A stretch of DNA of 64,000 nt from Alteromonas macleodii (GCF_903772925.1 NZ_LR812090.1:4095105-4159104), one strand, 5' to 3'; positions 6,873 through 15,943 are shown, numbered from the stretch's first letter. Notes: generated from the letters alone by a model not told the origin. Translations and numbers: made by a program.

Positions 6873-9290
6873 TTAACGCTTACCTCTTTTATTCAATGAC
6901 AGTGTTTTGCCGCTGCTACCGCCTTTTGCGCTGCCGCGACTTGACGATTTTCCACCGCTTCGACTAGACGAGCTTGAGCCGCCTTTACCTTTTTTCCCTT
7001 TCTTATCAGAACGGGAGTCTTTACCAGAGCGGGGCTTGTTATCAAAGCGAGTAGGTTTGTCTGAAGACTTTTTAGCTGTCTTCACTTTTACCTTCTTGCC
7101 TTTAGTGCTGCGCAGCATAGACTTATCGAGTAATAAATCAATCTTTCTTTCATCAAGGTTAACCGCTGCTACGGTCACTTCTACCGTATCGCCCAGTCTA
7201 AACTGTCGATGGCCCGATTCACCTACCAACGCTTGTTTCACATCATCATAGTGATAATAGTCGTCATCTAGTGAGGTTATATGCACTAAGCCGTCGATAT
7301 GGTATTCGGTAAGACGAACAAATAAGCCAAAGTTTGTGACCGAGCTCACCACACCTTCAAAAGTGTCACCTACGTGATCAAGCATGAATTCGCATTTAAG
7401 CCAGTCGGCCACGTCGCGGGTAGCATCATCAGCGCGGCGTTCTGTCATTGAACACTGTTCACCAAGCTGCTCAATTTCTTCAACAGTGTAGTTTTTAGCT
7501 CCGCTTACCGCTTTTTTACCCTGCTGTTTAGCAATAATGCCTTTGAGCGCGCGGTGTACCACTAAATCAGGGTAACGACGAATAGGTGATGTAAAGTGTG
7601 CGTAAGCTTCTAACGCCAAGCCAAAGTGCCCTACGTTTTCGCCATCGTAAACCGCTTGCTTCATTGAGCGCAGCAGCATAGTTTGAATAAGCTCTTCGTC
7701 TACTCGACCACGGGTTTTAAGCACCACATCAGTAAACGCGGCTGGCTCAGCATCTTCTACAATGGCATGTGGGATACCAATTTCACTTAGGTAGCTGGTA
7801 AAAGCGGTAAGTCTGTCTGCATCTGGCTTATCGTGCACTCGGTACAAGGCTGGCGCTTCGTGCTTTTCTAACATTAAAGCAGCACTCACGTTTGCCATGA
7901 TCATGCATTCTTCAATAAGTTTATGCGCATCATTACGCACTAAAGGCACGATATTTTCAATTTTGCGCTGGGCGTTGAAAACGAACTTCACTTCTTGAGT
8001 TTCAAACTCAATGGCCCCGCGTTTGGCTCGGGCTTTTTTAAGCGCGCGATAAAGGTCGTGCAAATTGCGAAGGTGAGGTACATGAGGCTCGTAACGCTGA
8101 TGAAGCTCTTTGTCTCCTTGAAGAATATTCCACACTTTGGTGTAAGTTAACCGGGCATGTGAATTCATTACCGCTTCGTAAAACTGGAATTCTTCCAGCT
8201 TACCATTCGCGCTGATGGTCATTTCACACACCATGCAAAGTCGGTCTACTTCAGGGTTTAGTGAACACAAACCGTTAGACAATACCTCTGGAAGCATTGG
8301 AATAACTTGATCAGGGAAATACACCGAGTTACCGCGCTGCTGCGCTTCATCATCAAGCGCTGAGCCTGTTCTTACATAGTGACTTACATCGGCTATGGCT
8401 ACCCATAGTTGCCAACCGCCATCATCTAACGGCTCGCAATATACTGCATCGTCAAAGTCGCGGGCGTCTTCGCCGTCTATAGTAACAAGGGGAAGCTGGC
8501 GCAAATCGATACGACCTTCTTTGGCTTCATCGGGCACCTGATCGGTAAGTTTTTCCACCTGCTTGGTTACGCCATTTGGCCACTGGTGCGGAATATCAAA
8601 TGTGCGTAAAGCCATTTCTATTTCCATACCTGGCGCCATATGCTCACCAAGTACTTCTACGATTTTGCCAACTGGGCTCATTTTTCGGCGTGGACGCTGG
8701 GTAAGCTCTACCACAACCACCTGCCCCATTCGAGCACCGTTAGTGCTTTCTGGGGGAATGACAATTTCGTGCTGCAAACGGCTGTCGTCTGGCACTACCA
8801 TGCCAAAACCTTGCTCAACAAAATAACGACCAACAATAGGCTCGCTGCGCGGCTCTATGACTTGCGTTACAAACGCTTCTTTTCTGCCGCGACGGTCGGT
8901 GCCGCTAATACGCGCTTCTACCACGTCATCGTGGAGGAACAAATTCATTTGCCCCGCGCTAATAAATAAGTCACCGCTTTTATCTTCAGGACGCAAGAAG
9001 CCGTAACCATCTCTGTGACCAATAATTCGGCCTTTTATGAGCTCATCACGGTTTTGAAGTATGTACTTTTTCTGCTTAGTGAATTGCACCTGCCCTTCGC
9101 GCTCCATGGCACGTAGTCGGCGCTGAATTCCAATTCGCGCTTCTTCGTCGAAGGCGTTTACCAAGTTACAGATATCAAGAAACGACAACGGCTTGTCGTG
9201 CTCTTTTAATAAACTCATTAAATATTCGCGGCTGGCTACCGGATTTTCGTACTTCTCTTTCTCGCGCTGATAATGCGGATCATCACTCAT
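6873..9290 (-). CDS. rnr: Ribonuclease R
   Basis: 805 residues from the ATG at 9290. It is the 3'-5' exoribonuclease that degrades structured RNA. Domains in order: winged-helix RNase_R domain (about 15-80), two cold-shock domains (GHRDGYGFLRPEDKSGDLF and the following segment), RNB catalytic domain (DGEDARDFDDAVY with its metal-binding aspartates, near residue 275), an S1 domain (VSSVTNFGLFVRLTEYHIDG, near residue 640) and a Lys/Ser/Arg-rich tail typical of RNase R. The frame extends 11 codons upstream to a TTG, but MSDDPHYQREKEKYENP aligns with the N-terminus of known RNase R, so the ATG is preferred. An AAAGG lies 14 bases before it, a rather long spacing. rlmB follows without a gap. Confidence 0.95.
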   Translation of the reverse strand: MSDDPHYQREKEKYENPVASREYLMSLLKEHDKPLSFLDICNLVNAFDEEARIGIQRRLRAMEREGQVQFTKQKKYILQNRDELIKGRIIGHRDGYGFLRPEDKSGDLFISAGQMNLFLHDDVVEARISGTDRRGRKEAFVTQVIEPRSEPIVGRYFVEQGFGMVVPDDSRLQHEIVIPPESTNGARMGQVVVVELTQRPRRKMSPVGKIVEVLGEHMAPGMEIEMALRTFDIPHQWPNGVTKQVEKLTDQVPDEAKEGRIDLRQLPLVTIDGEDARDFDDAVYCEPLDDGGWQLWVAIADVSHYVRTGSALDDEAQQRGNSVYFPDQVIPMLPEVLSNGLCSLNPEVDRLCMVCEMTISANGKLEEFQFYEAVMNSHARLTYTKVWNILQGDKELHQRYEPHVPHLRNLHDLYRALKKARAKRGAIEFETQEVKFVFNAQRKIENIVPLVRNDAHKLIEECMIMANVSAALMLEKHEAPALYRVHDKPDADRLTAFTSYLSEIGIPHAIVEDAEPAAFTDVVLKTRGRVDEELIQTMLLRSMKQAVYDGENVGHFGLALEAYAHFTSPIRRYPDLVVHRALKGIIAKQQGKKAVSGAKNYTVEEIEQLGEQCSMTERRADDATRDVADWLKCEFMLDHVGDTFEGVVSSVTNFGLFVRLTEYHIDGLVHITSLDDDYYHYDDVKQALVGESGHRQFRLGDTVEVTVAAVNLDERKIDLLLDKSMLRSTKGKKVKVKTAKKSSDKPTRFDNKPRSGKDSRSDKKGKKGKGGSSSSSRSGGKSSSRGSAKGGSSGKTLSLNKRGKR

Positions 9291-9613
9291 GTATTTTAAA
9301 TTTACCTTTCGTATTTTGTTCAACGTGTTTTCGTTTGTGGCTTAGCTCTTCAAAGCCCTGTAGAAAACATAAATATGATTGTTTAGACACACAAACCATT
9401 TTTGGTTCATGTGGTTATTTGCTGCACAGTATAACAGTATTTGCAGTAAAAGATTGTGTGTTATTAGGCTTACGACGTTTAGCAGACTATTTTGCTACGA
9501 GCGGGGGTCTACCACTTTGAATAGCGGTTTTTCAGTAGTGAAGAATAGAAAATTTGCTGCTAAGTCAGCACATATGAAAGTTACAGCAACCATTTTGTAA
9601 ACTGAGATACTTG
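9291..9613. other. Intergenic region between rnr and the HigBA-like pair
   Basis: Contains the rnr leader and promoter region (minus strand) and a small inverted repeat AACCA-TTTT-TGGTT around 9394-9407. Short plus-strand frames here have no ribosome site or family resemblance. No tRNA or other RNA gene was seen. Confidence 0.45.
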
Positions 9614-9973
9614 CTAGTAGATTGACTTTAAATTGGGTTTGCTGTTTGCGGTTCTATATAGGTCGTATGCAACCTGATAATGCATCCATGCTTGGGCACT
9701 AATACCGCTCACAGCTTCGAGCTTACGAGCAAGCTCAATGGTTAAATTCGTATGCCCGTTAATAAACCTTGATAAATGTTTTGTTGAGATACTCAAACAC
9801 TGTGCAATCTCATTTTGCTTCAGCGATGACTTTGACATGCACCTGCGTTTAAACACTTCACCAGGGTGAGGCCTTTTTAGATGTTCAGGTCTTGATACTC
9901 GCTCTCCAGTATCGATTAGTGCTTTGCCCCGGTCACTATTGTATTCAATACCTATGTGCATACTGTGTTTCAT
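9614..9973 (-). CDS. HigA-family antitoxin (XRE helix-turn-helix)
   Basis: 119 residues. Residues about 34-105 match the HigA/VapI antitoxin domain: RPHPGEVFKRRCM, then LKQNEIAQCLSISTKHLSRF as the helix-turn-helix and INGHTNLTIELARKLEAV, followed by AWMHYQVAYDLY. In this family the protein binds the toxin and represses the operon. About 33 extra residues precede the usual HPGEV start, an extension not seen in typical HigA. Its ATG overlaps the toxin stop (ATGA), so the two are translationally coupled, with toxin first as in higBA. Confidence 0.85.
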   Translation of the reverse strand: MKHSMHIGIEYNSDRGKALIDTGERVSRPEHLKRPHPGEVFKRRCMSKSSLKQNEIAQCLSISTKHLSRFINGHTNLTIELARKLEAVSGISAQAWMHYQVAYDLYRTANSKPNLKSIY

Positions 9974-10257
9974 GGGTTGTATTCTCTGTAATCAAGGCTG
10001 AAACAATCGCCATCACTAAAAAAACATGTTACCGCTCCACACGGTTCTACGTTATTAACTGTAACCGTTACATACCAAAGAGCGCTTCCTTCAGCTTTTA
10101 TGGCACCAATATCGATCAAATCTGAAACTTGTGATGCAGCATCTAAGTCAAATAACGCGTCCCAAACCTTGTGACGATATGCTACAGGAAGCCATTCATC
10201 ATCATCACTCTGCCACATTGTAAGGAGCTTATCGTGGACAAAACTTATTATTGCCAA
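9970..10257 (-). CDS. Diverged HigB/RelE-like toxin
   Basis: About 95 residues from the TTG at 10257, which has GGAG five bases upstream; the frame can be extended to an ATG at 10281 that has no ribosome site. Order and size fit HigB, a RelE-fold ribosome-dependent mRNA interferase. Recognisable parts: IISFVHDKLLTMW at the start, KVWDALFDLDAASQVSDL in the middle, and FFSDGDCFSLDYREY at the end (compare F-DG-x-x-x-V-DYxDYH of HigB). The NWRI-type segment, which normally carries a conserved arginine, reads EPCGAVTCFF, so catalytic activity is doubtful. The gene overlaps the HigA-like gene by four bases. The family call rests mainly on context and C-terminal pattern. Confidence 0.65.
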   Translation of the reverse strand: MAIISFVHDKLLTMWQSDDDEWLPVAYRHKVWDALFDLDAASQVSDLIDIGAIKAEGSALWYVTVTVNNVEPCGAVTCFFSDGDCFSLDYREYNP

Positions 10258-10375
10258 TGGAACTCCAATTAAGATTACCATAGAGGTAATTTTTTCTCAA
10301 AAACATGTACACATTTTACCCAGTTATCAATGCAGCAACTTCGATCTAAAGTCCTGGTCTCGATTTGGCGCAACC

Positions 10376-10391
10376 TGACATCTCTATGTCA
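10376..10391. promoter_or_regulatory. Palindrome TGACAT-N4-ATGTCA upstream of phoD-like gene
   Basis: A perfect 6+6 inverted repeat with a four-base spacer, 100 bases before the PhoD-like start and between divergent genes. The right half with its flank (ATGTCATAAA) resembles one half of a Pho box, but a second direct-repeat half is not clear. It may be an operator for either gene. Confidence 0.4.
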
Positions 10392-10492
10392 TAAACACTC
10401 AGTATAAAAATGGGTTTTCGTTTTTGTTGCATGAGCGTTCAACAAAACGATGACATCACCAGTTACCTTACAAACTTATAAAGAGCAGGCAT

Positions 10493-12193
10493 ATGGATAG
10501 AAGAACGTTTATAAAGCTGTCGTCATTCGCAGGCGCGAGCGTGGCAGTGTCTACAGGGCTAGCGGGCTGTACCGTTAGCACTTCAGCAAATAGCCAACCG
10601 CAAACAAACGCTACCTTTACTCATGGTGTGGCTAGTGGAGACCCCTTAAAAGACGCCGTTATTATTTGGACACGCGCCGTGCCGACAACAAATTCAGGCT
10701 CAGGTTTAGCCAAAGCCGATATTTTATGGGAAATGGCGAGCGATGCCGACTTTACTGACATAGTAAGCAGCGGCATTGTTGAAGCGAAAGCAAACCATGA
10801 TTTTACCGTAAAGGTAGACGTAACAGGCCTTAGTCCCGCTCGCCGCTATTTTTACCGTTTTAAAAGCGCTGATAATACAAGCCCGGTAGGCGAAACCCGC
10901 ACACTGCCTAAAGCCGATGTGTCTGACGTTACGTTCGGCATATTTTCTTGTTCTAACTACCCTGCTGGCTTTTTCACGCCTTACATGGAAGCAGCGAAAA
11001 ACGAAAACATCGATTATGTGTTACACCTCGGTGACTACATTTATGAGTACGATGGCAAGGGTTATGCGACAGAGCATGCAAAAGAGATTGGCCGAACTTA
11101 CGCACCTGATAACGATACCGAGCTTTATACGCTGACCGACTATCGCAATCGCTATGCGCTATACCGCACGGACGAAGGTTTGCTGTCGTTGCATCAAAAT
11201 AAGCCATTTATCGTCGTGTGGGATGATCATGAAATTACTAACGACACCTATAAAGACGGCGCGGAAAATCATCAAGCCGATGAAGGTGATTTTTATGAAC
11301 GCCGCGCTGCGGCCGTGCAAGCTTATTATGAGTGGCTACCTATACGCCCACCGTTTGGCACAGAGCGTTTAGAGATTTATCGCCAATTTACCTTTGGTAA
11401 GCTTCTTGACTTATACATGCTCGACACCCGCGTTCTTGCCCGTGACAAACAGCTTGAATACGGTGACTATCGCGATGCTGAAACAAAAGCGTTTGACCAA
11501 GCTGGCTTTATGAAAGATATCAGTAATCCTAGTCGTGGGCTTTTAGGTGAAACCCAACGTAACTGGCTACATTCATCTATGCAGCAAAGTCAGGCTAAAT
11601 GGCAGGTATTAGGCCAGCAGCTATTAATTGGCCGCATGCTTTTCCCTGTATCAATTTTTAACGGCGTTGAACGAAAAGAAATTCCTGCTCACGTTCACAA
11701 GCTGGCGAATATTAAACGCAAACAAATGCAAGGTGGCGAACTTAGCGAGCAAGAGCTTGCGCTTATCAATACCGTAATGCCTTACAACTTAGACGCATGG
11801 GACGGCTATCCCGTTGAACGGGAACAAGTTCTGATGCAGCTAAAATCCATCGGCAAGCCAGTTATTGCCCTTGCTGGTGACACACATAACGCTTGGCACA
11901 ATAAGTTAACCCTGAAAGATGGCACAGAAGTGGGCGTTGAGCTTGCTACACCAGGCGTAACGTCGCCAGGTATGGAACATTACTTAAGCATGGATGATGA
12001 AATGGCAGAAACGCTTGCCGACGATCTTCCGCTTCTAATTGAAGATTTGCAGTACTGCAATCTTCACCAGCGCGGTTTTATGACATTGACCGTTAGCCAA
12101 GATAACGCAAAAGCAACGTGGCATTATGTGGATGCGATTTTAACCAAGGCTGGAAAAGTGGTTAACACGCATAGCTATGAGATAAACGCGTAG
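10493..12193 (+). CDS. PhoD-family alkaline phosphatase/phosphodiesterase, Tat-exported
   Basis: 566 residues. The N-terminus has a twin-arginine signal (DRRTFIKLSSFAG) and a possible lipobox LAGC near residue 25, so the protein is exported folded and may be lipid-anchored. A PhoD N-terminal beta domain (THGVASGDPLKDAVIIWTR) is followed by the metallophosphatase domain with FGIFSCSNYPAGFF, LHLGDYIYEYDGKG, VVWDDHEITNDTY and ALAGDTHNAWHNK, which supply the Asp, Asn and His metal ligands of the PhoD Fe/Ca centre. The family hydrolyses phosphate mono- and diesters for phosphorus scavenging. It is a single-gene unit with a hairpin terminator, convergent with a TonB-dependent receptor. A TGACAT palindrome lies upstream. 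Confidence 0.92.
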   Translation: MDRRTFIKLSSFAGASVAVSTGLAGCTVSTSANSQPQTNATFTHGVASGDPLKDAVIIWTRAVPTTNSGSGLAKADILWEMASDADFTDIVSSGIVEAKANHDFTVKVDVTGLSPARRYFYRFKSADNTSPVGETRTLPKADVSDVTFGIFSCSNYPAGFFTPYMEAAKNENIDYVLHLGDYIYEYDGKGYATEHAKEIGRTYAPDNDTELYTLTDYRNRYALYRTDEGLLSLHQNKPFIVVWDDHEITNDTYKDGAENHQADEGDFYERRAAAVQAYYEWLPIRPPFGTERLEIYRQFTFGKLLDLYMLDTRVLARDKQLEYGDYRDAETKAFDQAGFMKDISNPSRGLLGETQRNWLHSSMQQSQAKWQVLGQQLLIGRMLFPVSIFNGVERKEIPAHVHKLANIKRKQMQGGELSEQELALINTVMPYNLDAWDGYPVEREQVLMQLKSIGKPVIALAGDTHNAWHNKLTLKDGTEVGVELATPGVTSPGMEHYLSMDDEMAETLADDLPLLIEDLQYCNLHQRGFMTLTVSQDNAKATWHYVDAILTKAGKVVNTHSYEINA

Positions 12194-12211
12194 TAATTGG
12201 TATTTATTTAG

Positions 12212-12244
12212 ATTAAGGCGCTTAACCAAGTTAAGCGCCTTAAT
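12212..12244. terminator. Bidirectional terminator between phoD-like and TonB receptor genes
   Basis: A perfect hairpin ATTAAGGCGCTTAA-CCAAG-TTAAGCGCCTTAAT sits between the two convergent stops. T residues follow on the plus strand and A residues precede it, so it can work in both directions. Confidence 0.85.
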
Positions 12245-12256
12245 TTGTAACTACTT

Positions 12257-14620
12257 CTAGAACTCGTAGTAAACACGCACACCAGCAATGCGTGGCATGC
12301 CTCGTACGAAGGTAGGAATACCTAAACCGCCGCCTGTATTACCTGCATCAATTAAGAACTCTTTATCAAACAGGTTGTTCACGTAAAACTCGTAGGCAAA
12401 CTTGCTGTTGTCTTGAAGCAGCTTCACCGATACATCGGTCAGTGAGTAAGTATCCTGAGAAAGGCCAGGATAATTACTGCTTTCAAAGAACACCTCAGAC
12501 TGGAAGCTGGTTAGCCAGTTAACATCAATGTCGAAGTTGTTCATGTTAAACAATTTATTGATGTTTATCGCGCCGCTAACCTCTGGCGCTAAGCGGAACT
12601 TATTGCCGCCGTACTGGAACTCAGAACCATCAGCTGTATTGTCTGCAAATTCAGCATCAAGGAAACCGAGGCTTGCTGTTAGCGTCAGCGTTTCACTGTA
12701 GTTATAAGTTGCCATGCCTTCAATACCCGACATGGTCGAATCACCTACAGTTACAGTAATCGACTGCAAGGTTTCTGCGTCGGTAAAGCTTTGCTGATAA
12801 TCGCTGTACTCGTAGGTAAAAATGGCTCCCGAGAACAGGAAGTTGGCGCTTTGATACTTAACACCCAAATCGTAGCTGTCTACTATTTCAGGCTTGGTGA
12901 CGTTAACGCCACCCGCATTAGCATCCACAACCGGTGAACGACGGCCTTTGGCGTAGTTCGCATATAAGTTCCAGTTGTTGTTTACATCGTAGCTTACTGC
13001 GAAGCGTGGCAATGTATCGTCAAAGTCTCGCTCGGCATCGAACGTGAACACACCGTCTGCAGTGGTAAAGGTATTACGCGTATAGCGGGTTTCATCAATG
13101 TAGCGAACGCCAGCCGTAACATTTATATCGTCGGTTACATAATAAGATACTTCAGCAACATAAGACGCTATGTCTAGCTCAGCTTCAAAGGTGAACGGCC
13201 CTTGTATCAAAATAGGCGGTAGCGCTGGGTTAGAAATAGGTGAGCCATCGGCATTAAATAGCTGCGACACTAACATGGCACGCAGCGCTTCAATGTCTTC
13301 TAACGACGCATCGGTAGCTATATTTTGGTTAAGTGGAATGTTGGAATTGGCCTCAAGCTGCGCTCTTACTGCATCGAAAGTACCGCGTATAAATGGGTCT
13401 ACCATCACATAGTAAGGCAAAATAGAATCGTCTTGAGTAATAGACGCGCCTACAAACGCCGCTAGCTTATCACCAGAGTCATACACCAAACGCATTGATG
13501 CGCCTTGAAGCGTAGCGTCGTTATCAAAATAAGCGTCTTGAATACGAAGGGCAGAACCATCTGCATCAAAACCTTCACTTACTTCTACATCTTTATAATA
13601 GGCATCGGCGTGTAGGCTAAGCATTTGGTTGAAATCGTAGTTTACGGTTAAATCATAGGATTGAAGTGTACGCTCAATACCTAACTCACTGCCCAAGCTG
13701 AACTCAGCATCGGTGAAAGGGCTAGTATCTCCGCCATTTGGTGCGATAGAGCCAGATTTAAACGCGATACCCGGCTGGTCGTTGTATTCCATTGCCGCAC
13801 GAGCAATAACTTCTAGATTTTCATAGCTTGCAAGCCAGGTTCCGCGAAGTGCTTGCACCGATACCCCCTGAAGATCTTCGCTATTGCACGGTACCTCTTC
13901 ACCTAAATGGTTGTACATGCTTGCATTACCATAGTAGGAGTCAGCACTACAGGCATTATTTTCAACAATGCCATCCATTTCTCGGTAAAGCCCAGCAATA
14001 CGGAAACTGTGGTTGTCGTTAATTGGCTGGTTATACATAAACTCCACTTCTTGGCCTTGCTCTGAGTTATAGCCAACCTGCACTTTGCCCTCTTGCTCAA
14101 AGGTAGGAAGATTGGAGTGAATGCTTACCGCGCCATTGGCTGCCGCCACACCAAATAGGGTTGGCTGTGGGCCTTTTAAAACCTCTACGCGGGCAATATC
14201 GTAAAGCGCCACACTGGCTACGGTTTTCTTACTAATATCAAAGCCATCTTGATATACCGATATGCGAGGCGTTGCCGACACTGACGACACATCATCGGTG
14301 ACACCGCGAATATTAAAAGAAGGTAAGCTTACCGCCTGTTCCTGAATTTGAACGTTAGGCAAAATACGAGATAGCTCATCAAGCTCCATAATATTGGTGC
14401 GCTCTAGAAACTCGCTGCCTATAACATCCATAGTAACGGGCACATCCATTACAGACTGCTCTCGCATTTGGGCGGTTACCGTAATCTCTTCTATATAGTC
14501 ATTTTCGCTTTCAGTGTCGGGCGCTAATTCTTGTGCAATTGCTGCGCTTGATAAAGCAAACGCAATTGTTGTGGCAAGCAAAGAGCGTGAACAAACGGGA
14601 CGTGGATACAGAGGGCGCAT
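12257..14620 (-). CDS. TonB-dependent outer-membrane receptor
   Basis: 787 residues. Signal peptide (to about residue 29, SSAAIAQ), then a TonB-box-like segment and plug (YIEEITVTAQMREQSVMDV; FNIRGVTDDVSSVSA; IARVEVLKGPQPTLFGVAAA), then a 22-strand-type barrel ending GVRVYYEF with the C-terminal Phe needed for BAM insertion. The barrel has aromatic strand ends such as WNLYANYAKGRRSP and KFAYEFYVNNLFDKEF. The protein imports a large substrate with TonB energy; the ligand cannot be told from sequence, and the sequence resembles receptors of the kind found in Alteromonadales and sphingomonads. Start ATG has AAAGGA ten bases upstream. No partner transporter or FecIR-type regulator lies beside it. 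Confidence 0.92.
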   Translation of the reverse strand: MRPLYPRPVCSRSLLATTIAFALSSAAIAQELAPDTESENDYIEEITVTAQMREQSVMDVPVTMDVIGSEFLERTNIMELDELSRILPNVQIQEQAVSLPSFNIRGVTDDVSSVSATPRISVYQDGFDISKKTVASVALYDIARVEVLKGPQPTLFGVAAANGAVSIHSNLPTFEQEGKVQVGYNSEQGQEVEFMYNQPINDNHSFRIAGLYREMDGIVENNACSADSYYGNASMYNHLGEEVPCNSEDLQGVSVQALRGTWLASYENLEVIARAAMEYNDQPGIAFKSGSIAPNGGDTSPFTDAEFSLGSELGIERTLQSYDLTVNYDFNQMLSLHADAYYKDVEVSEGFDADGSALRIQDAYFDNDATLQGASMRLVYDSGDKLAAFVGASITQDDSILPYYVMVDPFIRGTFDAVRAQLEANSNIPLNQNIATDASLEDIEALRAMLVSQLFNADGSPISNPALPPILIQGPFTFEAELDIASYVAEVSYYVTDDINVTAGVRYIDETRYTRNTFTTADGVFTFDAERDFDDTLPRFAVSYDVNNNWNLYANYAKGRRSPVVDANAGGVNVTKPEIVDSYDLGVKYQSANFLFSGAIFTYEYSDYQQSFTDAETLQSITVTVGDSTMSGIEGMATYNYSETLTLTASLGFLDAEFADNTADGSEFQYGGNKFRLAPEVSGAININKLFNMNNFDIDVNWLTSFQSEVFFESSNYPGLSQDTYSLTDVSVKLLQDNSKFAYEFYVNNLFDKEFLIDAGNTGGGLGIPTFVRGMPRIAGVRVYYEF

Positions 14621-14931
14621 TAAATCATTCCTTTCGTGTGCTTAAAGGGTATTTATGTATTTTTATAAGCATTTCGCCGATAGATTGGCGACATTGCTTA
14701 CCTTTTAGAATTATCGAAGCACAAGAATGTAGAGCGCTTTTGAGACGGTTCGATGAAGTAAAGGTTACAAATGAAAGGCAATTTTGTGACAGTTGTATGC
14801 CATTCGAAAAATCTACGCCGCGATAAATGGCATAACAAAAAACGCCCCTTTGAATCATAGAGCAAACTAAGTACACTCATTCCACGTAGGACAAAAATAA
14901 CTTTTAACTAAAAAGCGAAATGGAGACTGCA
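14621..14931. other. Divergent promoter region between TonB receptor and PepSY genes
   Basis: Holds the upstream regions of two divergent genes. No clear operator, RNA gene or convincing small frame was found; the short frames here lack ribosome sites. Confidence 0.4.
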
Positions 14932-15213
14932 ATGAAAAAATTAATGATGGCTACGGCTATTGGTGCTGCGACCCTATTAAGTGCTTGTAGTGCAGAGCAT
15001 GGCACTACGCAGTGTACGACTGCACCTGAAGCTGAATGGCAGAACCAAGATGCGTTTCAGGCTCAGCTATTAGCGCAAGGCTACAAAATTAACGAGTTTA
15101 AAGTGACTGGTGGCAACTGTTACGAAATCTACGGCTTCGACAAAGAAGAAAACAAAGTAGAAATTTACTTTAACCCTGTTGATGGCAGCATTGTTAAAAA
15201 AGAAATGCACTAG
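14932..15213 (+). CDS. PepSY-domain lipoprotein
   Basis: 93 residues from the ATG at 14932, chosen because GGAG lies six bases upstream and because it starts the signal MKKLMMATAIGAATLLSAC with lipobox LSAC; an ATG four codons earlier has no ribosome site. The mature part is a single PepSY domain (EAEWQNQDAFQAQLLAQGY, then YEIYGFDKEENKVEIYFNP, ending DGSIVKKEM). PepSY proteins of this size occur next to cytochrome b561 genes and may interact with them; a role in electron transfer or protease regulation is not established. The cytochrome gene follows after two hairpins. Confidence 0.85.
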   Translation: MKKLMMATAIGAATLLSACSAEHGTTQCTTAPEAEWQNQDAFQAQLLAQGYKINEFKVTGGNCYEIYGFDKEENKVEIYFNPVDGSIVKKEMH

Positions 15214-15222
15214 GTGTGTTTT

Positions 15223-15248
15223 AGCAAACGACTCATAGATCGTTTGCT
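15223..15248 (+). terminator. First hairpin after the PepSY gene
   Basis: Perfect nine-base arms AGCAAACGA and TCGTTTGCT with an eight-base loop, followed by TTAAT. It is weaker in T content than the next hairpin, and may slow or pause transcription. Confidence 0.5.
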
Positions 15249-15260
15249 TTAATACTTGAT

Positions 15261-15290
15261 AAAAACGCTGCAAACTATTGCAGCGTTTTT
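15261..15290 (+). terminator. Strong terminator between PepSY and cytochrome b561 genes
   Basis: AAAAACGCTGCAA and TTGCAGCGTTTTT form a 13-base perfect hairpin with a T run. It stands 25 bases before the cytochrome ATG, so the cytochrome gene needs read-through or its own promoter. Confidence 0.9.
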
Positions 15291-15314
15291 GTTTTACCTT
15301 AAGAAAGTTGTGTA

Positions 15315-15884
15315 ATGTACAGACCTAAAGATACGCCTTCGGATATTTATATTTGGGATTGGGTAGTGCGCTTGTGCCACTGGGGCCTTGTCGCTACCTT
15401 TGTGACCAACTATTTTATTGTGGAGCCAGGTCGCCTTTATCATGAAATAGCTGGTTACATCGCGGTAGCACTTATATTAACAAGGATTTGCTGGGGCATT
15501 TTATCCACCAAATTCGAAGCTAGTAAAAAGGTTGCTACTGAATACGCAAGCTTTTCTAACGTGTCATTGCATCAACAAGCCTTCACTGAACATATTCAAC
15601 ACGTAAAACAAAAAAAAATTCCCACTCACCATGGGCACAACCCTTTCGGCTGGCTAATGATAATGGCCGTTATCACGTTACTGCTGGGTTTAGGTGTTAC
15701 CGGTTTTATGATGGAAGAAATAGATGCCATGTTTGGCAATAGTACGCTGGAATGGATACACAGCATTATGGCCGATGTGCTTTACGCATGTGTGCTAGTG
15801 CATGTCGCTGCAGTGTTTGCTGTGCAATATATGGGAAATATTCAGTTAGTTCGCCCTATGCTCACAGGCTGGCGGAAGCGCTAA
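15315..15884 (+). CDS. Cytochrome b561-family membrane protein
   Basis: 189 residues with four membrane segments: about 18-38, 43-63, 112-135 and 150-175. Histidines in the membrane parts fit two b-haem sites: H24 (VVRLCHWGLVATF), H40 region (LYHEIAGYIAV), and the two near the C-terminus (WIHSIMADVLYACVLVHVAAVF). Family members are di-haem electron carriers, often partners of periplasmic c-type cytochromes or quinones. The PepSY lipoprotein gene just upstream is a common neighbour of such genes. ATG is preceded by AAGAAAG. The donor and acceptor are unknown. Confidence 0.85.
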   Translation: MYRPKDTPSDIYIWDWVVRLCHWGLVATFVTNYFIVEPGRLYHEIAGYIAVALILTRICWGILSTKFEASKKVATEYASFSNVSLHQQAFTEHIQHVKQKKIPTHHGHNPFGWLMIMAVITLLLGLGVTGFMMEEIDAMFGNSTLEWIHSIMADVLYACVLVHVAAVFAVQYMGNIQLVRPMLTGWRKR

Positions 15885-15943
15885 GCCCCCGCAAACTATC
15901 TTAATCATTTAGGCGTTTGCTATCTATTACGTACTGGTAGTAT

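Noticed and set aside
9335..9600. Two plus-strand frames of 61-73 codons in front of rnr
   Set aside because: No ribosome site, no signal of coding and overlapping the likely rnr promoter region.
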